From Colletotrichum lupini (Eukaryota > Ascomycota > Sordariomycetes > Glomerellales > Glomerellaceae), in NCBI RefSeq assembly GCF_023278565.1, contig NC_064679.1, positions 3,720,001 to 3,784,000 on the forward strand: DNA of 64,000 nucleotides, read 5' to 3'. How positions within the stretch are numbered: the first letter of the stretch is position 1; the number at the start of each line of letters is the position of its first letter. Positions 23,175 through 33,747 of the stretch are shown one piece after another. The position numbers were made by a program, and so were the translations under genes. The notes beneath the pieces were generated by a model. The model searched no databases, was not told the origin of the DNA, and saw nothing but the letters and a program-made list of their open reading frames with translations.

Positions 23175-24874
23175 TGTGAGTATCGATGCGGACGTGCTTT
23201 GCTTTGCTGAAGGGATCTGTAGGATGATGAGTATGCGGGCCAAAGTAAAGATAGCAAGCTGAGATAGGTGTTTGATGGTGCAATGACGTACAGGCTTCAG
23301 AATGAGATGGAGTAGCGACTGACGGTAGACGATCTTGGCCGGGGACGGATCCGGACGGACAACCGATGGTAACCAAGCTCTTGATGGCGGGGTTCGAACG
23401 GAGGGGTTTATCTTATCGCAGAGTACCAACGGCGGGTTCTCACTCTGGAGACCCGAGTGCCAAGGAATCTGGACGTGAGACGTAGATAATAAGGATGCGC
23501 GTTGAGTTGGGTCACTTGGACTCAAGTGTCGATCCTGATTAGCTTCGTAGAGTCTTCTGGCGTGAGAGACACTAAGGCGAGATTCCTCGGTGAAGGAGGC
23601 GGGAAGGATGCTTCTGCAGCTATGCCGGATCCAAAACGATGGAGTTGACTTGCAGAGGTGGCACCGCAAGGTCAAGGTAAGGTAGGGGTAGAACAGCTGC
23701 TGTCGAGGGTTCGGATGCACTAGAAGCTTCTCCGCTTATGAAGTAGCTCTAGAAAGCTGCTTTGAACAGGTCGTGTGATGTTTGGACCGTGGGAAGACGT
23801 GGAAAACCGAGTCTGAGCGTTTTGACAGCTGGAGCGTAGCTATTTCAACCTAAGCACCCAAGATGGGCTAGGTCAGACCGAGCCTCTGGACCACTCTGGT
23901 AGGGCAGCGGCTTTGTCCGACTCGAGAACTTAGAGGATGACGGCGTCCACGGTTCCGGGTGCTGGGATTGGAGGTTTGTGCTTGTCTTTGATTGTTTCCG
24001 AGTGGAGAACTACTCCAATAAACGCTGCTGCTGCAGCGACAATGACTTCATGGTTCCACGTTGCAATCGCCCACTTCGTCTTTCCTCCACCGAGTGCTTA
24101 TAGAGTTGGTAGCTAAGCAGCGTTGTCAACATGTTGCGAGCTATGAGGAGCGTGGATGTAGAGCTGGAAACAGCTGTCTCCAAAACCATGGGACAGGCAT
24201 TAGGTGTCCCGCAGAGAACGGAGATATAGGATATCATGGTGCCAGATCAGAGACAGAGAGGCCCTATCAGGGAACGAACTCATAACACTGTTTCTAAGGC
24301 TTTGAGGAATAAAAGTTAAGAAAAAGCCTTGGTCAACTTACCAATGACTCTTTCCTTTAGTTCTCTCTCAACTCACTCTGAGAAAAGAAGAAGCTATTCA
24401 AAGAGGCGAGAGGAAGGTACAAAAGATGGCACCATCTAGATCCTTCTCACCCGTTGAGAAGCTCAAGGTACATCTTGAGGTACAGAGGAAGCCATTGATC
24501 TAAGTCTCATCCAATTGTCCGCCGCCAATGTTCCAGTTAGCCGAGGTGGAGCCGGAAGATGCCACGGCCTGCCCCGGGCTGGTTCCTTGCTAACATCCCC
24601 TCACAGCACCGCTTGTACCCGTAAGACCCCGGCCAGCTCCCGCCTCACTGCTTTCGCAAACCTTCAATTCCTCAGCTCCCCCCAAAGAAACGTAGTAACT
24701 TGTAAAATCCCACCTTTGCGACGGAAGCCCTCGACCCCCTCTCCTACTCGACCTTGCCAATCAAGAGGGTCCAGAGTCTCGCTTGAATCCTTGTGTCTTC
24801 AATTGTCACCAGAGAGAAAAGGATTCCTTAAGCTGCCCTCGTTCTGCGATTCCCCAAAGAGGTTGGACGAAACT
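23175..24874. other. divergent promoter region between OTU1 and the RSC1-type gene
   Basis: 1.7 kb with no recognised gene. The frame upstream of OTU1 is open but unlike any family member. The frame before 24875 is also open on the plus strand (to 24515), but reads as Pro/Ser/Arg-rich leader sequence. Confidence 0.55.
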
Positions 24875-25783
24875 ATGGCGACGCGCAGCGACGCGCCCGA
24901 AGTGCGCGAGTCCATCGAGGCCAAGGTCACCAAAGATGTCGAAATGGCCGACGCACCCGACGCCAGCACCGCCGAAGCCAAGCAACCCGAACCGACTGTC
25001 TCTGCGAAACCGGCTGAATCCGACAAAATGGATATTGACGCTGGTGCGAATGCCGACGCCGACGCCGATGCCGACGCAGACGCGGACGGTGAAGCGGATG
25101 CAGATGGCGACATTGACGTAGATGCAGACGCAGACGCAGACGCAGACGCGGATGGTGAAGTTGACGCAGACGCTGATGCAGATGGAGATCCAGATGATGG
25201 CGTCGCATCCCCCGTGGAATCCGAGCCTGGCGACCTTTTGGATGTCATCCAAACAATCAGCTCAACCGTGAGCAACTACAAGGATGAAGAGTACGTTCGG
25301 ATCAGGCGCACCCTTTGCCTGTCTTGCTGCTAATTAGTTGTCATCGCAGCGGTGAATGGTGGGCGGCTAGTTTCCAGCGCATCCCGAACAAACGTCAACT
25401 GCCAGATTACTTCGAGATTATCGAGAACCCCATCGCCTTCAGCACCATTCGCGTATGTCCTGCCCATTCGTAGAGCCTTGTTGGCACGACACAGAACTGA
25501 CCCCGAGTAGCACAAGATCCAAAAGAAGTTGTACACAGATTTCCCCGAGTTTGTTCGCGATCTTGCACAGATTTGTCACAATGCGCAGGTGTATAATCGG
25601 CCTTCCTCGGCCATCTTTAAGAGTGCCACCGTCATCCGAGATCTTTTCAAGAAGGAGCTGCAGAAACTCGTTGCCAAAGGCACGATCAAGTCTGAAGAGG
25701 CAGAGCTTCCCGATTTGGGCGAGCTCCCGCCCGCAGAAGACTCGTCGCCAGAGGCCGAATCCGAAGAGGACGAAGGAGAGGAG

Positions 25784-25815
<32 letters not shown>

Positions 25816-28800
25816 AGACGACGAGTCCGACGATGACGGAAAACGCCGACGAAGCAGGAGGCGTGGCCGAACTTCGCTCACCAAGCGCCAGCTTGAGGAG
25901 GCCCGGGAGGAAGACGAACATAAGAAGCGCGGCCGCCCTCCCAAAGTCTTGACACCGCTCGAGGCGCGTATTCACAACGTCATCAAGGGCCTGCGCAAGT
26001 TCCAGTCAGACGACGGTGACTTGCTCATTGGTCCCTTTGAGAAGTTGCCCGATAAGCTTGCGAACCCGGACTATTACCAAGTCATCACCAACCCTATTGC
26101 GCTCGACAACATCAAGAGAAATGCTAAGAGGAAGAAATACTCGACTGTCGATGATGCGCTCAAGGATATCGATCTCATGTTCAACAATGCAAAGGAGTAT
26201 AACGAGGAAGCCAGTGACATTTACGAAGCCGCTGTCGAGCTGCAGAGGCAAGCACGTGAGCTGGTCGCGCAGGAAAAGTCGAGGCCAGACGATGAATTCC
26301 GTGACGAGGATGGCAAACTGCCACTGTCGGAAATTCAGCACAACGGCCAAGCATGGCGAGTCGGTAAGTTCTGTTCCCGGTCCCTAGGCTATTCGAAAAG
26401 GATGAGTCGGGGTGCTAACATTGTGTAGGCGACTGGGTGCATATTCGTAATGTCAACGACATGGCCAAACCCATTGTCGCGCAAATATTCCGAACGTGGC
26501 AAGACCGAGCTGGACAGCGATGGATCAACGCTTGCTGGTACTACCGTCCCGAGCAGACGGTGCACAGGTTCGAGAAGCACTTTTTCGAGAACGAGGTGGC
26601 AAAGACGGGCCAGTATCGCGACCACCAGATCGAAGAGGTGCTCGACCGATGCTTCGTCATGTTCGTTACGCGGTTCAATAAAGGACGGCCGCGTACTCTG
26701 CCGGCGGATAAGGAGGTGTACGTGTGCGAGTCTCGGTACAACGAGGCGACTTGTAAATTCAACAAGATCAAGACGTGGACGAGCTGCGTGCCTGACGAAG
26801 TCCGGGAGAAGGATTACGAGATGAAGCTGTTTGATCAGCCGCGACGGCTCAAGAAGGTGCCCAGCCCGATCAAACACCTGTTGCAGGCGGATGCGAAGGA
26901 AACGGATGAGCTCCCGAAACCGACCTGGGGGGCAGCAAACGCACCGCCCATTATTGGTGCCGTGCATCGGCGCCCTCGAGAATCAAACGTGAGTTTGGAT
27001 GTGATTCATTCTGTTTTCCCTGCTGTTATTCCTTTCGTTTGGTCTATTAGAATGGCCCTGGGCCGGACGGGTGTCGTGCAGGAATACGGTATACACGCTG
27101 GAAGACCTGCACGAATACCACGCATACAGCCTTACCGTGCCGCCTCCTGGATGAAGGAGGTGGACAATTGCCAACCCTCCAACACACCAGCACCAGCACC
27201 AGTACACCCTCTCGTCGTCCCTCTCGGTTATGCAGTGCAGGCAGATAAAGGGAGCGACGCGTGTGGGTGGGATAACAACACCCTGCATCCCGTAACAGAC
27301 GTACCTCGCAGCAGAAATTTGTGCCTTCACCTCTTACTTCACTCCTGCCCTCACTCTTGATCTCATTCTCATTCTCATTCTCATTCTCACCCTCACCCTT
27401 CACCTTTGCTCTGCAAATTTCAAACTCAGCCTCACTTTCACTCTTTTTATTGCGCGTTAGTTTTTTTTCCATCTCTCACAACCTGTCTTTCGGGCTTTCA
27501 CTTGGTCTTCATTTGGTTTTCTCCGTTACTGACAAAATTGACTTTGATCGAACAGGAGTCTCCTCCACCTGAGCCCACGCCTTCTCCGCCGCCCATGAGC
27601 CAAGAGCCTGCGCGACGGCCTTCAGTTCTCCAGGCGATGCGCCAGACGCCGAGCGACATGTCGATGGGTAATCCTCCCACGCCTTATGGGCACGGAATGG
27701 GAGCTGCGCCGTCTCCGTCGCCAGCAATGTATGCTCAGCAGTACACGCCTCAGCATGCTTCGGCATCGCCGGTCGCGGTGAACCATCAAACGCCGGTGCC
27801 TCTACCCCAACTTCCTCACCAGGCGTCTCACTCTCCGCAGCAGCCCATCCGCCCCATGTACCAGCAGCAGGGATTTGCGCCAAGCCCGTTCCAGCACCAG
27901 CAGCACCCACAGCACCAGCAGCAGCAGCAACAGCACCATCCCCACCACGCACCACAGCACATGCACCCTCAGCAGCAGCACCACCAAGGCCCGCCCCCTC
28001 CAGCACCTCAGTTCCAGCAGCACCACCTCCCGCCGCACCAACAGCAACAGCACCAGCACCATCAGGCCCAAGCGCCGCCGGTCCCACAGCAGCACCACCA
28101 CCAGCAACAGCACGGTCACCACCAAATGCATCCACAAATGATGCCAGCAAATCCCATGGGCGGCCCGACCTACAACCATCATCAAATGCAGCCTCATCCC
28201 GCTGCAGCCCGCACCCCCATGGCCAACACGCCCAATGCCATGCAGCCCGCCAATGCCTACAACCCTCCTAGGCCTCCCGAGGTTTTTACCCTGGCCGAAT
28301 CCCTCAACGACCAGATCCCCGAAGAGGTGCGCAGCCAGTACAACAGGGACGAGAACGGCAGAATCTTTTTCTACTCCACACCGCCCATCGCCCGCCCCGA
28401 ACACGGCCTCGCCCCAGACAATGCCAACTCGGGCCACAGCCTCGCCTACCTTGCTAAGAGCAACCCGCAATGGCTGGCCGAACGCGCCTCCCGCGCAAAG
28501 CCCTTTGCCGTCGCCAAGCAGAAGGAGTTGAAGGTCAAGATGGCCCTCGACAAGGTCACCGAACCCGCCAAGGGCAAGACGGGTGATGAGCTTCGCGACT
28601 GGGCCGCCGACTCCCTGGTCCGCTACGTCGAGGCGCACGCCCAGGAGACGTCGCGCATGCGCCAAGAGGGCGATCTGGACGGTCACGACCGCCTCATGAA
28701 GGAGCAGCGCGCCGCGCGCCGCAAGAAGACGAGAAAGGAGCTGGAAGAGGAGGAGGAGCGAGCCGACGAGGCGAAGCGTGCCAATTACCTCGAGGACATT

Positions 28801-28845
28801 TACTTTGTCCACTCCAGTCTGCGCACGCCCAAGCCTGCTCACTGA
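24875..28845 (+). CDS. RSC1: RSC1/RSC2-type chromatin remodelling subunit (two bromodomains plus BAH)
   Basis: Acetyl-lysine-reading subunit of the RSC (SWI/SNF-class) nucleosome remodeller. Exons: 24875-25290, 25350-25452, 25511-26363, 26429-26988 and 27556-28845, giving 1073 aa. An Asp-Ala repeat tract (about residues 60-107) precedes bromodomain 1 (about 130-235, with [20 protein letters not shown]). Then come a poly-Glu tract (about 255-285), a [10 protein letters not shown]-hook (about 311), bromodomain 2 (about 327-425, [18 protein letters not shown]), and a BAH domain (about 458-585, VGDWVHIRN to CVPDEVR). The tail has a Gln/His/Pro-rich region and a conserved-looking segment ([19 protein letters not shown]). 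Intron 4, at 567 nt, is unusually long. A shorter acceptor near 27048 would add only a non-homologous run before a stop. Confidence 0.92.
25050..25192 (+). repeat. imperfect GACGCN hexamer repeat encoding (Asp-Ala)n
   Basis: In-frame tandem GAC/GAT-GCN units inside RSC1 exon 1, encoding a 45-50 residue acidic Asp-Ala tract broken by Gly, Glu, Ile and Val. The opposite strand reads Ala-Ser/Val-Cys shadows. Likely variable in length between strains. Confidence 0.9.
27361..27391 (+). repeat. (TCATTC)n hexamer repeat inside RSC1 intron 4
   Basis: Five near-perfect units in a T/C-rich stretch just upstream of the intron's polypyrimidine region. Confidence 0.85.
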
Positions 28846-31491
28846 TCGAAGGATCAAGCAATTCAATGTGTATTCTAGTCGACACCATCCCTGCTTCTCT
28901 CTGTCCCTTGGATGCAAGCTTGTAATTGAAGGGCCTTGGACAAGGCAGGGAGGATTCGATCTCCTGGGTAGAAAGGGAGCGGAGTTTTTTTCGGCGGGTC
29001 GGACTGCTGTGATACCTATTGGCTTTTTGGAGTTTTGAGGGGAAAACGAAATGGCTCACTGTATCAAAAAGATTATCATCGTCAGGGCATCATGAGACGA
29101 TATTCATGATGCCTGTTCAAGTACCTAATTTGCACAATTGAGATGAACAGTGTTCAGAGATCCCGTTGTTTTCAGGCGTGTTTTACCATCATTCCCCTTG
29201 ATGGATTTCATGCCTACACAGGAACTGTTGATGAATGGCCTCATTCCATGATGACTTGGTGTCTGTTTATGAGTAGTGATCCAAGTGCGTTCTGCCACGA
29301 TTCAATCCGAGTACCTAGGTAGCTGATACCAAATCATACTGAATCCATCAGCGATACGCCGAACCACACATTTTGGTAACCTTCATCACCATGCACCCCT
29401 CCAAACCCGAAGCCTTTGAAGGGAGTAAGACATCTTAAAATGAACAAGACAAAGGCTGATCTGGGAGACCAAGCTCTGTGAATGGCTGGCGGGCTGTACC
29501 TGCGCCGTCGAGGCAGCGGCCCGGCCGAGTTCCTCCGGCCACTTACTGTACGCAGTCACGGCAGTATGGAAACCTTCTATGCTTCTTTGGCAGTTTTTTG
29601 CCTCAGGACCCTTGACCCATATCAAACACGTCTTTGCACCAATCACACGCAATGAGACGCAAGCTCTCCAGTGCATCGAACCCGACAGGCCAGAGCTGGA
29701 CCCGACCAGGGGGTACTAGCGTAGATCTGATTCGCCCCCCCAAAGTCATGTGCCGGGTTGTGTGACTCTACCGCTGAATCTTGAGCGACTTGCTTAGCAT
29801 TTAGATGTTCTACTTCTGATGAGATCTCAACATGGAAAGTCGCCAATTACACCAGATGAGAGGTATTAATCTCTATATGATTGTTCCTACTCCCATAGTG
29901 TTTTAAAACTCATAAATAACGTGAAACTGAGACTGTGCTCCTCAATATATGAGTCTCGAATGTTAGTGTAATGAATAAAGTACCCAGTCCCGCCCATCCA
30001 ACCCGAGCGGACGTTTGTGCCCGTGTGCCGCCCACTACACTCAGAGCCACCAGAGATCGGACCCTTTCCTTTGGGCGAACCGATTCGCGTGGTGAGGGGC
30101 AAATGCAGCGCAGCACGCTAATTGAGCCTCGCTCTGCCCAAAGGCGGCTAGGATTGAATGATTCGCTGACGTTCTCGATTCTTAGTTCCGACTACATCTC
30201 TCTCACCTCTCCTTACTCTTACTCATAACCGCCTTTGCGCCTTCTTACTTTCGACTTCACCTCTCACCTCTCATTTCTCTCTCAAACCGCGAGTTCACAA
30301 ACTTCATCACCCTCTAAACCCCGAGGAAACCGACACACACGCCCGCATCCGATTCGCCGTATTGCTCATCCGCCCAACCCACTTTCCTCTTTACCGTTCG
30401 TCTATCCGGGTTTAGCTGATTAAAGCATTCCGTTTGTGGCGAGTTCATCCATCAAGTCTTGAACCGTTCTTGTCGTCGGACCGAGGACCTTTTGAATTTC
30501 GTTTTCACAAACTCTTTGCTTTCTCTTTCTTTTTACCTTGCTGTGCTTGTACTCTGTCATCTTAGTTCGAGCCACCCGCGAAATTCCCGGTGTTTATTCT
30601 GCATAGCCCCGTCCTTGTTCTTCTTGGGTGGCGTCGGCGTTCCGTGCGAATAGTAGGAGGACTTTTACGACTTGACGGCTCCGATACATCCACGGCTCAC
30701 ATTGGCTGTTTCCCCTGAACCTCGCTTTCGGTTACTCTTCTGGTTGGGATACCTAGTTACGTCGGGTTCTTCATTGGGTGTCAGTTGAAGGGTCCAAGCC
30801 GAAATCGACTCGAGGCTATCGACAACAAAGCATCGTTACTATTCGACACAACGACCGGCATATTTTCTCTCTGCAATTCCAGCAACCTGGGAATCATAGC
30901 AACCCGGCCGTCCAAGATCTGCGGCAACCTCCAAACCTCGAAATCAAGAGTGTACTTGGGCCAGCCAGGCCAGTACTAAAGACTAAGTCGACAACTGGGT
31001 CGCCACCTATCCAATATCAGATCGAAACTATTCTCCGTCCTTCTCTCCTCAACCTGTTCGGCCAAGATATACGGCTCCTCGAAACTCTGAAGCCAAGGTT
31101 GAGCCAGATACCTGAGGCTCTTGTCGTGAGCTTTGGCTAGAGAGAACCCGGTCTGGTTCTAGATCAACAATTACGGCCAGCTTAAGGTGGTCGTTCAGGG
31201 CAGAGTTTGCTATCTCCGATGAGTGTCACGGTTTTCACGGTTGATTCCGCACTCGCCAAACCCAATTGCCTCCCGTCACGGCCCAGGAGCTTGGTCATAA
31301 CATCCAACCTTGATCCTCTTTTTGGGATTCCTAGAGGGTTCCCGGTACCTTGACTATCACCAAGGGCTTCCAAGAAGGTTCCCGGCACCTTGACTATCAC
31401 GAACATACTTCGAGTATCATTCGGATACAGATAACTTGCTCAGAGACACCACAAGGGTTCCCGTCGTCGTCTTCATCTCTAGCACTATAAG
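28846..31491. other. intergenic region and probable long leader of the NYN gene
   Basis: No recognised gene. From about 30170 the plus strand becomes strongly T/C-rich, like a fungal 5' leader. One TACCTAGGTA motif lies at 29312-29321. A short direct repeat is listed separately. Confidence 0.5.
31337..31400. repeat. 24-bp direct repeat, 40-bp period
   Basis: GGTTCCCGG-Y-ACCTTGACTATCAC occurs at 31337-31360 and 31377-31400 with one mismatch, about 100-150 bases before the NYN gene start. Confidence 0.85.
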
Positions 31492-33318
31492 ATGGACTCC
31501 CCAATCCCTTCTCTGCAGTCCTCGGACCTAGCAGGAACATCTCACTCATCTTCTTCATCTCCTACACAACCACCTACTTCCCTGGGAGATTTTAGCAAGC
31601 TGTTTGAGAATCTGCGAGTTCACGAGACTTCTACTTCATCTACACGTATTCTCTCTTCGCCAGACAGAGTCTACTCTTCTTCTTTACATTGCTTTGAGCC
31701 TCTTTGCAAGTCAGAGAGTCCCTCAAGTAAACAGTCTCAGCCACTTCTTCTCCTCCCTCTCATATTCACCACAGAAGAAATGGCCAGAACTGGCACCAAG
31801 CGGAACTACCAGTCCTTGGACTTGGCCGAGGTCAAAAGGCCAAAGGTCGGGCCCAAGGACAAGAAGCCTGCCGTCGCTGCCGCTGCCGCCGCCATCGCTG
31901 TCGGAATGGTAGCTCGGGCCTCTTCAGACTCGGGCTACCATTCCGACTCGTCCGCCGCCGCCGCCGCCGACAACGACAACGCGGGAGAAAGGCTCTTCAA
32001 CAAGCAGACCGCCAAGAGACCTCCTCCCAGCTCCCAGCTCCCCTTGGCCGCCCGTCTGCAGCAGCGCTTCGGAGCTCGCGACGAGTCCTTGGCCCTGGCT
32101 TACCCGGAGCAATGCGCCCGCGGTCTCTACATCTACGCCGACGGCTCCAACATCTCCGTGTCCTTCTTTAACGACCTGAAGAAGCGCATGGGCATGTCCA
32201 AGGACCAGCGCCTCTCAACCTCCGCCTTCTCCTTCCACGCATTCAGGGGAATACTCGAACGAGGCAGAGAGGTCAAGGAGGGCGTGATCGTCGGCTCCCG
32301 TAACAACAAGGCCGGCAACAACAGGTCCTCCTCCTCCCCTTCCTCCGTCCCCCTGTACCTGCAGGAGGCCGAGGCGTGTGATTACACCGCCAAGGTCCTC
32401 CAGCGGGTACCCGCAGACAACTCCTCGTCTGCGGGCTCCTTCGCGATGAAGGAGCAGGGGGTCGACGAGACGGTCCAGCACCACATGCGCAAGGCCGTCC
32501 TCGACAACCTCGGTGCCCCCGGCGTCATGATCCTCGCTACGGGCGACGGCAACCTCGACGGCGACATGGAGGGAGGCTTCCCCGCCGCCGTGCAGTCTGC
32601 CCTCGCCAACGGCTGGGTCGTCGAGGTCTACCACTTCGCCGAGTCCGCCCACTCCACCTGGCGCGATCCGCGGTTCCTCCACAACCCGGAATGGGACGGC
32701 CGCCTCACATGTCACGCGCTCGACGACTTCGTCTTTGACATGGATGCCAAGCAACAGCCGGTCACTCCGCTCGGAGCTGAGGTGCCTCGCACAGCCAAGA
32801 GCACCAGACGCGAGAGCCGGCCGGCTTACGTGCCGTCTTGGACCCTGCCACCTACTCAGAAGGCAGCCTCCTCCGTCTCTCTTCCTCCGGCAGCGGCGGC
32901 AGCGGCAGCAGTCACTCCCCCGCCAAGTCCCCCCTTGGAGATGGCACCCGCGACTCCAGGGGAGATGGCTCAGGCCGGACAGATAGCCGAGTTGGTGGGC
33001 AAGCTGAAGCCGGAGTTGATACCCGTCATCGCCGCCTCCCTCCTCCGCGCCGCCTCGGCCACTCCTCCTGCTGCTCCTGCTTCCGCCCCTGCTCCCGCGT
33101 GTATTCCTTCCGCATCACGCGGGGACGTCAGTGGCTTCGCCGGCGGTGCGATGGGCTACTTCGGAGCCCAGGTCCCCTCTCCGCCCGCCCTCTCCGCCTT
33201 CCCCCAGACCTACCCCCTCCAGTACCCCCAAGCCACCTCCTACACGGCGGCCTTGGGCCAGTACCAGTACAACGGGGTCTGGGGGAACCAGGTGGGCTAC
33301 TACGGGTACACCGGCTGA
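31492..33318 (+). CDS. NYN-domain (PIN-like) putative ribonuclease
   Basis: 608 aa, single exon. The NYN/LabA-like fold is suggested by spaced acidic motifs: LYIYADGSNISVSFF (D217), GVDETVQHHMRK (D325) and ILATGDGNLDGD (D352), followed by a strand WVVEVYHF, as in metal-dependent RNases of the PIN superfamily. RNA cleavage is inferred, not shown. Flanks are low-complexity: a Ser-rich N-terminus, an Ala-rich basic stretch around 125-145, Ala/Pro-rich 445-545, and a Tyr/Gly/Gln-rich tail ending YYGYTG that resembles a disordered RNA-granule tail. An in-frame ATG at 31780 (residue 97, strong context) may be the real start: codons before it lack the C-ending bias seen after it. It is flanked by a long T/C-rich leader and a downstream repeat array. 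Confidence 0.75.
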   Translation: MDSPIPSLQSSDLAGTSHSSSSSPTQPPTSLGDFSKLFENLRVHETSTSSTRILSSPDRVYSSSLHCFEPLCKSESPSSKQSQPLLLLPLIFTTEEMARTGTKRNYQSLDLAEVKRPKVGPKDKKPAVAAAAAAIAVGMVARASSDSGYHSDSSAAAAADNDNAGERLFNKQTAKRPPPSSQLPLAARLQQRFGARDESLALAYPEQCARGLYIYADGSNISVSFFNDLKKRMGMSKDQRLSTSAFSFHAFRGILERGREVKEGVIVGSRNNKAGNNRSSSSPSSVPLYLQEAEACDYTAKVLQRVPADNSSSAGSFAMKEQGVDETVQHHMRKAVLDNLGAPGVMILATGDGNLDGDMEGGFPAAVQSALANGWVVEVYHFAESAHSTWRDPRFLHNPEWDGRLTCHALDDFVFDMDAKQQPVTPLGAEVPRTAKSTRRESRPAYVPSWTLPPTQKAASSVSLPPAAAAAAAVTPPPSPPLEMAPATPGEMAQAGQIAELVGKLKPELIPVIAASLLRAASATPPAAPASAPAPACIPSASRGDVSGFAGGAMGYFGAQVPSPPALSAFPQTYPLQYPQATSYTAALGQYQYNGVWGNQVGYYGYTG

Positions 33319-33460
33319 GTCAATGCGACTAGCCTTTTTTAAACTCTCTTGTCTTCCCTTCTTCAGACCCCTTCTCTGTCGTCTTTGCTCTGCGCTTGCT
33401 CAGCCGAAAGGCAGCAACCAGATAGATTTCGCAGCTTAGGGAAAGGGGAAGGGCAAGACC

Positions 33461-33747
33461 GGTATATGGGAGGGGTTCGCAGGCCTGAAAGACGGCTCTG
33501 GCCCCGTGGATATTTAGGATGGTATACGGGAGGGGTACGCAGGCCTGAAAGACGGTTCTGGCCCCGAGGATGCTTTGGGTCGCCTTCGGGCACTTTTTTC
33601 TGGCCTTCGGGCAAGCCTTCGGGCAACTTAACTTAGGTATATGGGAGGGGTAGCAGGTCTGAAAGACGGCCTGGCCCCGGGGATTCATGGGATTGGTATA
33701 TGAGAGGGGGACAGGTGCCTGAAATATGGCGCCTGTTCCCCGTGGAT
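33461..33747. repeat. four degenerate copies of a ~50-bp repeat
   Basis: Copies at 33461-33511, 33521-33571, 33636-33684 and 33695-33747 share the frame GGTATANGGGAGGGG...GCCTGAAAGACGG...CTGGCCCCGNGGAT. Copies 1 and 2 are spaced exactly 60 bp and are the most alike; 3 and 4 are diverged. Between copies 2 and 3 lie several CTTCGGGCA nonamers. On the minus strand one frame stays open through the array and reads repeated QACVPLPYT-like peptides, with no other gene evidence. Confidence 0.85.

Noticed and set aside
24799..25275. 158-codon minus-strand Ala-Ser repeat frame
   Set aside because: Antisense of the Asp-Ala repeat in RSC1.
27802..28917. 371-codon minus-strand frame, Val/Leu-rich
   Set aside because: Complement of the CAG/CAC-rich RSC1 exon; composition artefact.
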